From an uncultured Candidatus Nemicrothrix sp. (lineage in GTDB: Bacteria; Actinomycetota; Acidimicrobiia; Acidimicrobiales; UBA8592): a DNA stretch of 7,474 nucleotides. Position numbers and translations under genes: made by a program. The stretch spans positions 1 through 7,474 of the forward strand of contig CAJWRY010000069.1 of NCBI GenBank assembly GCA_913046155.1, read 5' to 3'. Positions 1-5,804 of this stretch are shown here, piece by piece. The number at the start of each line of letters is the position of its first letter. The stretch's first letter is position 1. The notes below the pieces were generated by a model. That model did no database searches. It saw only the letters and a program-made list of their open reading frames with translations, and was not told the DNA's origin.

Positions 1-18
1 CAGATGGTGGACCATCTG
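1..18 (+). terminator. Inverted repeat followed by TTTT, possible terminator of a gene left of the window
   Basis: CAGATGGTGGACCATCTG can fold into a 7-bp stem with a TGGA loop (8-bp arms if only two bases are left unpaired) and is followed on the plus strand by TTTTGAC. It could end a plus-strand transcript entering from the left, convergent with the MBL gene, whose last visible codons lie in the same bases. The T-run is short and the stem may continue outside the window, so this is weak. Confidence 0.25.
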
Positions 19-973
19 TTTTGACTAGATTCTTTTCAACCAAGTGCACAAGGTGACTAAACACAGATTGCCCCGCAGCCATGTGGAGGATATGTGGAGT
101 CTCAACGTACATTTCTGTTACTAGCTCCGGAATTGTTTTGCTTGCGACATGGAGGCAGTCAAGAATTTGGTTTTCTCTGCTTATTCTGTGGTTGATTAAA
201 GCTGAAGTGAAATCAATGGGATTTGGGATTCTTGGGCCATGGGTTGGGTAAAAGAATTTATCTTTTCTTTCGAGAAGCATGGTGAGACTCTCCATGTATG
301 CGTTCATAGAGCCCTCGGGTTCAGGAATCACTGAAGTGCTCCACCCCATGACGTGATCGCCAGTGAATAAGCTTTGCTCTTCCTTGTAACCGAAACAGAG
401 ATGATTCGAGATGTGGCCAGGGGTGTGTAAAGCCTCAAGGGTCCAAGTTCCACCTGCTATGACATCTCCATGCCCAATTTCTATATCTGGGCTGAAAGAC
501 ATATCTCCTGGCTCTTCTTGATCATGTTCAGTGTTTTCTTTGGAGGAAGCAGGCATGCTTTTTCGTAATTCCTCTATCTCTTCTTCGGTGGGGTAGAGGG
601 CATCCCAAGTAGTGGGTTTTGCGAGAATGGCGGACTGTTCAGAAACCACGGGGTGGCTTCCGAAGCCGAGGATAGGTGCGCCGGTGGCAGTTTGAAGGGC
701 TCTACTCGCTGGAGAGTGGTCTCTATGCGTGTGTGTAGCGATAATGTGAGTTATTTCTTCACCTGAAACTGCTGCGAGGATTGCAGCAACATGTTCATCA
801 TCCTCTGGGCCCGGATCAATGACTGCGACCTGTCCACGCCCGACTATGTAAGTCCCCGTCCCTGTGAAGGTGAAGCGTCCAGGATTATTTGCAATGACTC
901 TTCTAATTCCCGCCGTGACCTGAACAACTTCTCCGTATTTAGGGTCAATTTCTGTAACATAAGGAATGCTCAA
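1..973 (-). CDS. LACTB2-like MBL-fold metallo-hydrolase (3' end outside window)
   Basis: 324 codons are visible and no stop is reached before the left edge. The metal-binding set of the metallo-beta-lactamase fold is complete: HTHRDH at residues 81-86 (HxHxDH), TPGH with H187, TGD with D206, and PTHGP with H245. The C-terminal part (about 255-320) has the HR-x-x-RE-x-QIL pattern and the HL..LVEK segment typical of the winged-helix tail of the LACTB2 group. An acidic, Glu-rich stretch at about 123-157 looks like an insertion between metal motifs. The only possible in-frame start near the N-terminus is TTG at 973-971, because a stop codon lies eight codons further upstream in frame; that TTG overlaps the SDR stop as TTGA. 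Family members hydrolyse diverse substrates (the mammalian protein is an endoribonuclease, related glyoxalase II enzymes cleave thioesters), so the substrate here is unknown. The context suggests a hydrolysis step in acyl-CoA or steroid catabolism, which is inference. Confidence 0.88.
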   Translation of the reverse strand, partial: MSIPYVTEIDPKYGEVVQVTAGIRRVIANNPGRFTFTGTGTYIVGRGQVAVIDPGPEDDEHVAAILAAVSGEEITHIIATHTHRDHSPASRALQTATGAPILGFGSHPVVSEQSAILAKPTTWDALYPTEEEIEELRKSMPASSKENTEHDQEEPGDMSFSPDIEIGHGDVIAGGTWTLEALHTPGHISNHLCFGYKEEQSLFTGDHVMGWSTSVIPEPEGSMNAYMESLTMLLERKDKFFYPTHGPRIPNPIDFTSALINHRISRENQILDCLHVASKTIPELVTEMYVETPHILHMAAGQSVFSHLVHLVEKNLVKTDGPPS

Positions 974-1761
974 GGTCCCGAACTCCCAAGGTGATCAATT
1001 GCATCAAGATAAGTTGGTCGCTCTCCTCCTCCATGAAGAACAATATTTGAACCTGATAACCATCCCGCTTTATGGGAAGCTACGAAAAGGCAGGCGTCTG
1101 CGACATCTTGAGGCGAGCCCATGCGGCCTAATGGTATTGTCTCAGCGATCTTTTCAACGGTGTTATCGTCCCCGTAGAAACTTCTGCTTTCCTCAGTTAA
1201 TACCAACCCTGCGCTAATGGAAACAACACGAATTTCTGGTCCCCATTCAAGAGCAAGCGTTTGCGTGGCATTAATAATTCCTGCCTTGGCCGCCCCATAA
1301 GCCACTCCAAAAGGGTTAGGTCGCATGCCACTTACGCTTGAAATGTTGATAATTACCGCCGGGTCTGATGAAGCTCGCATCAAATCACCTGCGATCTGTG
1401 AGAAGATGATAGGAGCTATCAAATTTAAATCCACAATGCTTTTTGTGAATTTTTCGCTTGCGCTAGCGGAGTCGGCTGGTGGGGCCCCACCAGCGTTATT
1501 GACTAGGATATCTAATTTGCCGTACTTGCTCTCGCAAAGTTCAACTACTTCTTTCATGTCCCCGGTATTACGGACATCACAGCTGACAAAGTGTGCTTTT
1601 CTCCCTGAGATACTGATATCGGACTCGGGGAGGGTTCGTGCACATACAAGTACCTTCGCCCCTGCTTCAAGGAATGTTTCAGTGATAGCTCTACCGATTC
1701 CTCTAGTTCCTCCAGTTACGATAGCTACCTTGTTTTCTAAGCTATTTTCTATACTTTTCAC
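970..1761 (-). CDS. SDR-family NAD(P)-dependent oxidoreductase
   Basis: A 263-residue classical short-chain dehydrogenase of normal length. Visible motifs: cofactor-binding TGGTRGIG (16-23), CDV (61-63), NNAG (88-91), structural N113, catalytic S142 in ISSVSG, Y155 and K159 in YGAAK, and a C-terminal HGGGERP segment. It would interconvert a hydroxyl and a ketone on its substrate in the cytosol. I recall similar NNAGGxPxAD and C-terminal HGGGE features in the SDR encoded next to echA20-ipdA in mycobacteria (Rv3549c region), so a role on a bicyclic steroid intermediate is likely but not proven. An IpdF-like dehydrogenase role is a second possibility. The start is GTG at 1761-1759, preceded by AAGGG with a 6-nt spacer; no other start codon lies close upstream in frame. 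It is divergent from ipdA and its stop overlaps the start of the MBL gene by 4 nt, so these two form a minus-strand operon. Confidence 0.93.
   Translation of the reverse strand: MKSIENSLENKVAIVTGGTRGIGRAITETFLEAGAKVLVCARTLPESDISISGRKAHFVSCDVRNTGDMKEVVELCESKYGKLDILVNNAGGAPPADSASASEKFTKSIVDLNLIAPIIFSQIAGDLMRASSDPAVIINISSVSGMRPNPFGVAYGAAKAGIINATQTLALEWGPEIRVVSISAGLVLTEESRSFYGDDNTVEKIAETIPLGRMGSPQDVADACLFVASHKAGWLSGSNIVLHGGGERPTYLDAIDHLGSSGP
983..987 (-). promoter_or_regulatory. Shine-Dalgarno site for the TTG start of the MBL hydrolase
   Basis: On the minus strand GGGAG lies 9 nt before TTG at 973-971, inside the last codons of the SDR gene. It supports the unusual TTG start and translational coupling of the two minus-strand genes. 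Confidence 0.55.
1475..1494. repeat. 20-bp perfect palindrome inside the SDR gene
   Basis: GCTGGTGGGGCCCCACCAGC reads the same on both strands. It lies in the SDR coding region and encodes the AGGAPPA stretch just after NNAG (residues 88-91). The GC-rich composition stands out from the surrounding sequence. It may be a chance product of Gly-Gly-Ala-Pro-Pro codons; no function is assigned. Confidence 0.6.
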
Positions 1762-1782
1762 GATTCGCCCTTGAGCTATAAA
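1755..1782 (+). promoter_or_regulatory. Possible sigma70-type promoter for the ipdA operon
   Basis: TTTTCA at 1755-1760 (4 of 6 to TTGACA) and TATAAA at 1777-1782 (5 of 6 to TATAAT) are 16 bp apart. Transcription would start near 1789, inside the inverted repeat, leaving a leader of about 87 nt before ipdA. The match is weak, the -35 element overlaps the start codon of the divergent gene, and the region is AT-rich, so this is a tentative call only. Confidence 0.22.
1768..1772 (-). promoter_or_regulatory. Shine-Dalgarno site for the GTG start of the SDR gene
   Basis: AAGGG on the minus strand, 6 nt before GTG at 1761-1759. It supports the GTG start over any internal start. Confidence 0.6.
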
Positions 1783-1801
1783 ATAAGTACCTTTACTTAT
1801 T
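1782..1801. promoter_or_regulatory. Inverted repeat, candidate operator in the divergent promoter region
   Basis: AATAAGTA-CCTT-TACTTATT is a perfect inverted repeat with 8-bp arms and a 4-bp spacer. It sits in the 114-bp gap between the divergent SDR and ipdA genes, 20 bp upstream of the SDR start and 74 bp upstream of the ipdA start. Size and symmetry fit a dimeric repressor site, for example of a TetR-family protein, that could control both operons. It does not match the KstR2 consensus that I remember (AnCAAGnnCTTGnT), so a different regulator or a diverged site would be needed. It has no T-run and lies between divergent starts, so a terminator is unlikely. Confidence 0.5.
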
Positions 1802-1875
1802 GTGCCAGATGTTAGTAGTAATTGAGTTAAGGGAAGATTTTATCTAGCCTTATAGGTAAAGAAAAGTGAGACAAA

Positions 1876-2751
1876 GTGCCTAATAAAGTCCTAACCGAAG
1901 AAGAGGTTGTGTCAGAGATACAGGATGGGATGACCATTGGTGTAGGTGGTTGGGGTTCTCGTAGAAAGCCCATGTCACTTATCCGTGCCATTATCCGTGC
2001 GGGGCGGAAGGATTTAACCATTGTGAGTTATGGGGGGCCAGAAATTGGTCTTCTAGCAGCGACAGGTCAGTTACGCAGAGCGGTCTATGGGTTCGTATCA
2101 TTAGATTCAATACCGCTTGAACCGCACTTTCGTGTTGCTAGACAAACGGGGTCAATCATTGCGACAGAATTTGATGAGGGGGCCTTTTATTTGGGATTAT
2201 TAGCGGCTTCCCACAGAGTTCCTTTCTACCCAACGCGTGCTGGGTTGGGATCGGATATGTTAAAAATGAATCCGGAGTTAAAAGTCATTACATCTCCATA
2301 CAGCGATGCAGACGGTGAATACGAACAGTTAGTTGCCATACCCGCCTTTGACATTGATGTTTCATTAATTCACATGAATCGTGCCGATAAAGGTGGGAAT
2401 GGTCAATTTCTGGGTCCAGATCTATTCTTCGATGATTTGTTCGCAATGGCAGCGAAGAAAACATTTATGAGTTGCGAATCAATTATTGATACTGAAGACT
2501 TTCTCACGCACGGAAGTGTGCATACTCTAAAAATTCCCAGAATATTCGTAGACGGTGTCGTCGAAGCCCCGCAAGGAGCTCATTTCACTGAATGCCCTCC
2601 GGACTATGGGCGAGATGAAAACTTTCAAAAGTTCTATGCTGCAACAGCAAAGGATGAAGAGTTATGGAAGCAGTTCAAATCAAGATTTTTGGATCTCGAA
2701 AATCACTCTGAATACCTTAAGTCTCTAGAGTCTTTCAGGGAGAGCCAATGA
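1876..2751 (+). CDS. ipdA: IpdA-like subunit A of the steroid ring-cleaving hydrolase IpdAB
   Basis: A 291-residue protein with the class I CoA-transferase alpha-subunit fold, including the glycine-rich GVGGWGSRRKPMSLIRA segment (22-38). Blocks I recall from mycobacterial IpdA are all here: SYGGP (51-55), YGFVSLDS (71-78), DEG (100-102), RAGLGSD (121-127), TSPY (139-142) and VEAPQGAHF followed by PPDYGRDENFQ (229-251). In characterised bacteria IpdAB does not transfer CoA but hydrolytically opens the last steroid ring of COCHEA-CoA. A Glu of IpdA (numbered 105 in the studied protein, as I remember) is needed; E101 in the DEG motif is the likely equivalent here. Start: GTG at 1876 after a weak AAGTGAG ribosome site; an in-frame TGA at 1867-1869 excludes a longer form. 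First gene of the plus-strand operon, overlapping ipdB by 4 nt (ATGA). An ordinary acetoacetate-type CoA transferase is less likely given the motif match. Confidence 0.9.
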   Translation: MPNKVLTEEEVVSEIQDGMTIGVGGWGSRRKPMSLIRAIIRAGRKDLTIVSYGGPEIGLLAATGQLRRAVYGFVSLDSIPLEPHFRVARQTGSIIATEFDEGAFYLGLLAASHRVPFYPTRAGLGSDMLKMNPELKVITSPYSDADGEYEQLVAIPAFDIDVSLIHMNRADKGGNGQFLGPDLFFDDLFAMAAKKTFMSCESIIDTEDFLTHGSVHTLKIPRIFVDGVVEAPQGAHFTECPPDYGRDENFQKFYAATAKDEELWKQFKSRFLDLENHSEYLKSLESFRESQ

Positions 2752-3500
2752 GGAGAGCAGATATATGTGTAGTTCAAATTGCAGAATGTTTTCGAGATGA
2801 TGCAGATATTCTCTGCAACCCAATCGGTATCAGCCCCATTATTGGTGGCCGTCTAGCGAAAGCTACTTTTGCAAATGAAGTAGTTATGACAGATGCTGTC
2901 TCTGTTCTCGCTGCGAACATTATCCCCTTAGGTGATTCAAGTGCTGAGCGTGTCATAGAATCCTACGTGCCTTACAGAACTATATTTGATATTGTCTGGT
3001 CTGGTCGTCGCCATGTAATGATGGGAGCAACCCAAATAGATCAATTCGGGAACCAGAATATCGCCGCTATTGGTGGATATGAAAAGCCGAAGGCTCAGCT
3101 TTTAGGATTGCGTGGAGCGCCAGGTAACCTAATCAACCACCGAACCAGTTACTGGGTTCCTAAACATTCAAAGCGAAGTTTTGTCGCAAACGTTGATATT
3201 GTCTCAGGTCCTGGTTATGACAAAATGAAAACTTTGGGAGCACCAGCCAATAGATTTCATAATGTGTATCGCGTGGTGTCTAACCTAGGCGTCTTTGATT
3301 TCTCAACACCTGATAACCGAATGCAACTGGTATCTGTTCACCCTGGGGTAGAAATTGAGCAGATCTTAGAAAACACAGATTTTGAAATTGAGGTTCCCGA
3401 AAAGATCGAAGAAAGTAGGTTACCCACTGATTCAGAAATTGAAATAATACAGCTAATAGACCCTGAAGGCGCGAGATATTCAGAGGTTAATGATGAGTGA
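2748..3500 (+). CDS. ipdB: IpdB-like subunit B of the steroid ring-cleaving hydrolase IpdAB
   Basis: A 250-residue beta-subunit of the class I CoA-transferase fold. Blocks matching remembered IpdB sequence: GRRHVMMGATQIDQFGNQNI (86-105), RGAPGN followed by INH (122-131), TSYWV (133-137), VDIVSGPGYDK (149-159), NVYRVVSNLGVFDF (172-185), SVHPGV (196-201) and RLPTD (224-228). Genuine class I transferases carry a catalytic Glu in an SENG-like motif of this subunit. The aligned place here reads TDA (48-50), so that Glu seems absent, as expected for a hydrolase rather than a transferase. The start ATG overlaps the ipdA stop as ATGA and is preceded by AGGGAG at 2737-2742 with a 5-nt spacer, which suggests coupled synthesis of the two subunits in equal amounts. 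The complex should act in the cytosol on a CoA thioester. Confidence 0.9.
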   Translation: MRRADICVVQIAECFRDDADILCNPIGISPIIGGRLAKATFANEVVMTDAVSVLAANIIPLGDSSAERVIESYVPYRTIFDIVWSGRRHVMMGATQIDQFGNQNIAAIGGYEKPKAQLLGLRGAPGNLINHRTSYWVPKHSKRSFVANVDIVSGPGYDKMKTLGAPANRFHNVYRVVSNLGVFDFSTPDNRMQLVSVHPGVEIEQILENTDFEIEVPEKIEESRLPTDSEIEIIQLIDPEGARYSEVNDE

Positions 3501-4566
3501 ATATCACCCAAAGTTAAAAACGCCGTTTTGTGAAAAATTAGGGGTAGATTTCCCTGTCATTCAGACTGGGATGGGATGGGTCTCAACAGCAAAACTAACC
3601 GCAGCTACATCCTCTGCCGGAGCGATTGGTTTTTTGGCTACAGCAACCCAAACATTTGAAGAGATGAAACAGTCGGTCAAAGAGATCAAAGAAATAACCG
3701 ACAAACCATTCGGCATTAATGTAAGAACTGACTCAACAGATATTGATGAGCGACTTACTTGGGCAATTCAGCAAGGTATTAAAGTCGTTTCCTTCGCACA
3801 GGCACCAAATCCGGAAATGGTAAAAATGTTATCCGACAGCGGGGTGATAACAATTCCTACCATAGCCGCCCGTAGGCATGCCGAAAAGGTAGCAGAATGG
3901 GGCGTAGACGCTGTGATCGCACAAGGACAAGAAGGCGGAGGCCACACAGGCGAAGTTCCGACAGCAGTGCTCATACCTCAAGTAACGAAAGCTGTTGATA
4001 TTCCTGTCTTTGCAGCCGGTGGTATTACTGACGGAAGAGGTTTAGTAGCTGCACTGGCGTGGGGAGCTCAAGGCATAGCAATGGGAACAAGATTTCTATT
4101 ATCAAAAGAAAGCGAAGTTCCAGAAGCTATTAAACAAGCATATTTTGATGCTGGTGTAACGGACACAGTGAGAACGCGTTCCGTAGATGGGGTGCCTCAA
4201 CGTGTTATTAGATCCCAAATGGTCAAAGCCCTTGAAAAGAATAGAATTCTTAAGTTTCCTACAGCATTAAAAAATGCTCTTAAGTTTCGACACGCAACCG
4301 AGGCATCAATATCTGATTTACTGACGGAAGCACTCGCAATGAAGCGGAATCAAGATATGACATGGGCACAAGTTTCACTGGCAGCAAATGCTCCCATGCT
4401 TACCAAAGCGACAATGGTTGACGGTAACACTGAAATAGGAATTATGCCGACTGGTGTTGGACTAGGAGTTATTACCTCCGCACCTTCGGTCGAAGATATC
4501 ATCAGCGAGATCATGAGTGAAGCATCAGAATGCTTGCATTCACTAGCAGATAACACAGTTCGGTAG
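3490..4566 (+). CDS. ipdC: IpdC-like flavin-dependent oxidoreductase (nitronate monooxygenase fold)
   Basis: A 358-residue TIM-barrel FMN enzyme of the nitronate monooxygenase (2-nitropropane dioxygenase) family. Visible: FPVIQTGMGWVS near the N-terminus (21-32), DKPFGINVR (71-79), the flavin and active-site segment AQGQEGGGHTG with H152, the phosphate-binding AAGGITDGRG (175-184), MGTRF (199-203) and DGNTEIG (311-317). These, and its place right after ipdB, match IpdC, which in steroid C/D-ring catabolism is thought to introduce a double bond into the bicyclic CoA intermediate; it is not regarded as a true nitronate oxidase. Two ATG codons are adjacent at 3490 and 3493. AGAGG at 3482-3486 is 3 nt from the first and 6 nt from the second, so the second start may be the real one (357 residues). 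It overlaps ipdB by 11 nt. A generic nitronate monooxygenase is the alternative. Confidence 0.88.
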   Translation: MMSEYHPKLKTPFCEKLGVDFPVIQTGMGWVSTAKLTAATSSAGAIGFLATATQTFEEMKQSVKEIKEITDKPFGINVRTDSTDIDERLTWAIQQGIKVVSFAQAPNPEMVKMLSDSGVITIPTIAARRHAEKVAEWGVDAVIAQGQEGGGHTGEVPTAVLIPQVTKAVDIPVFAAGGITDGRGLVAALAWGAQGIAMGTRFLLSKESEVPEAIKQAYFDAGVTDTVRTRSVDGVPQRVIRSQMVKALEKNRILKFPTALKNALKFRHATEASISDLLTEALAMKRNQDMTWAQVSLAANAPMLTKATMVDGNTEIGIMPTGVGLGVITSAPSVEDIISEIMSEASECLHSLADNTVR

Positions 4567-4571
4567 GGAAG

Positions 4572-5741
4572 ATGGATCTTGCCTTTTCCACTTCTGAGAT
4601 TGAGTTTCGTGATGAAATCCGAACGTGGCTAAATGAGCATAAGCCAAGCGAAAAGTGGCTTGCGATGGACACTGAGATTGGTTTTGAACAGCATCGAACA
4701 TGGGAACACAAACTTTTTGAATCAAAATGGTCTGTGCCTAACTGGCCTAATGAATACGGAGGTCGGGACTGCTCTTTGATTGAATGGCTTCTTTTCGAAG
4801 AAGAGTATTATCTTTCTGGAGCACCCGGTCGGGTTAATACTAATGGCATCACATTGCTCGGGCCAACACTTTTTGAATGGGGAACGCAGGATCAGAAAGA
4901 TAGATTCCTTCTTCCCATGGCAGAAGGAAAAGAGATATGGGCGCAAGGATGGTCGGAGCCGAATACAGGAAGTGACCTTGCAAGCCTTTCAACAACTGCA
5001 ATTAAGGACGGAGATAACTATATTCTTAATGGGCAAAAGACCTGGTGTTCAAGAGGAGCATGGGCTGACTGGATTTTCTGTATCGTCCGAACTGACCCTG
5101 AAAGCCAAAGACATAGCGGATTAAGTTACCTGCTTGTTCCAGCCGATGCACCAGGCATAACAAGGCGGCCAGTCTCTCGGCTTGACGGCGAGCCAGCATT
5201 CGCCGAAATATTCTTTGACGACTGTCAAGTAAGCACTGAAAATTTGCTCGGCGGTGAAGGGGAAGGCTGGAAAGTAGCTATGGCTACCGCCAGCAGCGAA
5301 AGGGGTCTGAATCTCCGAGCACCAGGTAGATTTCTAGCTGCTGCAAATCAACTTGTGAACTTATATAAAAGACTTATTAGAGAGAATAAAAAGATACCTC
5401 CAGAATTATTCAATAAAATTGTTGATGGTTATACCGCAGCACAAGCCTACAGATGGCAAGTCTTTTCGAAAGCATCGTCTCTTATGCATGGAGAGACTAT
5501 GGGCGCAGAAGCAAGTTATATGAAAATATTCTGGTCAGAGTTAGACGTTGATCTTCACGCAACAGCGTTGGAACTCCTTGCGGAAAGGGGAGAGTTACTA
5601 GCTTCAGCTCCTGATGCAATCGCAGAATATGACTGGATGAGCGGTTACCTATTTTCATTATCCGGACCTATTTACGCCGGCACGAATGAAATTCAAAGAA
5701 ATATTGTTGCTGAGAGAGTACTGGGACTCCCAAGAAAATGA
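4572..5741 (+). CDS. fadE31: FadE31-like acyl-CoA dehydrogenase
   Basis: A full-length acyl-CoA dehydrogenase of 389 residues with the three classical domains: an N-terminal helical part, a middle beta part with AQGWSEPNTGSDLASL (124-139) and NGQKTWCSRGAWADW (153-167), and a C-terminal helical part ending in YAGTNEIQRNIVAERVLGLP. It would oxidise an acyl-CoA to the 2-enoyl-CoA with FAD, passing electrons to ETF. The usual YEGT catalytic Glu of medium-chain enzymes is Ala369 here. E243 in the SSERG motif sits where mycobacterial steroid FadE proteins and isovaleryl-CoA dehydrogenase keep their base, so it is the likely catalytic residue. NTNGITLLGPTLF (89-101), SERGLNLRAPGRFLA (242-256) and QAYRWQVF (291-298) resemble what I remember of FadE31 (Rv3562). 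The exact paralogue is less sure than the family. It starts 5 nt after ipdC; the upstream AGGGA is very close to the ATG. It probably pairs with the next gene product. Confidence 0.9.
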   Translation: MDLAFSTSEIEFRDEIRTWLNEHKPSEKWLAMDTEIGFEQHRTWEHKLFESKWSVPNWPNEYGGRDCSLIEWLLFEEEYYLSGAPGRVNTNGITLLGPTLFEWGTQDQKDRFLLPMAEGKEIWAQGWSEPNTGSDLASLSTTAIKDGDNYILNGQKTWCSRGAWADWIFCIVRTDPESQRHSGLSYLLVPADAPGITRRPVSRLDGEPAFAEIFFDDCQVSTENLLGGEGEGWKVAMATASSERGLNLRAPGRFLAAANQLVNLYKRLIRENKKIPPELFNKIVDGYTAAQAYRWQVFSKASSLMHGETMGAEASYMKIFWSELDVDLHATALELLAERGELLASAPDAIAEYDWMSGYLFSLSGPIYAGTNEIQRNIVAERVLGLPRK

Positions 5742-5804
5742 GATTAAGACTAAGAACTACAACGCTAGCTAAAACAATGACAGTCCTGCCGGAAAGCAGC
5801 GGAT

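Noticed and set aside
1325..1774. A 149-codon plus-strand open frame opposite the SDR gene
   Set aside because: It is fully antisense to a well-supported SDR gene, has no recognisable motif, and its peptide is explained by the complementary strand.
1762..1875. A KstR2 operator in the divergent region
   Set aside because: No sequence resembling AnCAAGnnCTTGnT was found; the visible palindrome has a different core and spacing.
1876..3500. Annotation as acetoacetate or 3-oxoacid CoA transferase
   Set aside because: Sequence blocks fit IpdA/IpdB and the transferase Glu motif in subunit B is replaced, so a ring-cleaving hydrolase is more likely.
4780..5124. A 114-codon plus-strand open frame within the fadE31-like gene
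   Set aside because: It lies in another frame of a clear acyl-CoA dehydrogenase gene and has no family signature.
5742..5804. A terminator or internal promoter in the 63-nt gap between the two dehydrogenase genes
   Set aside because: Only a 6-bp GCTAGC palindrome is present, with no stem followed by T-run and no convincing -35/-10 pair.
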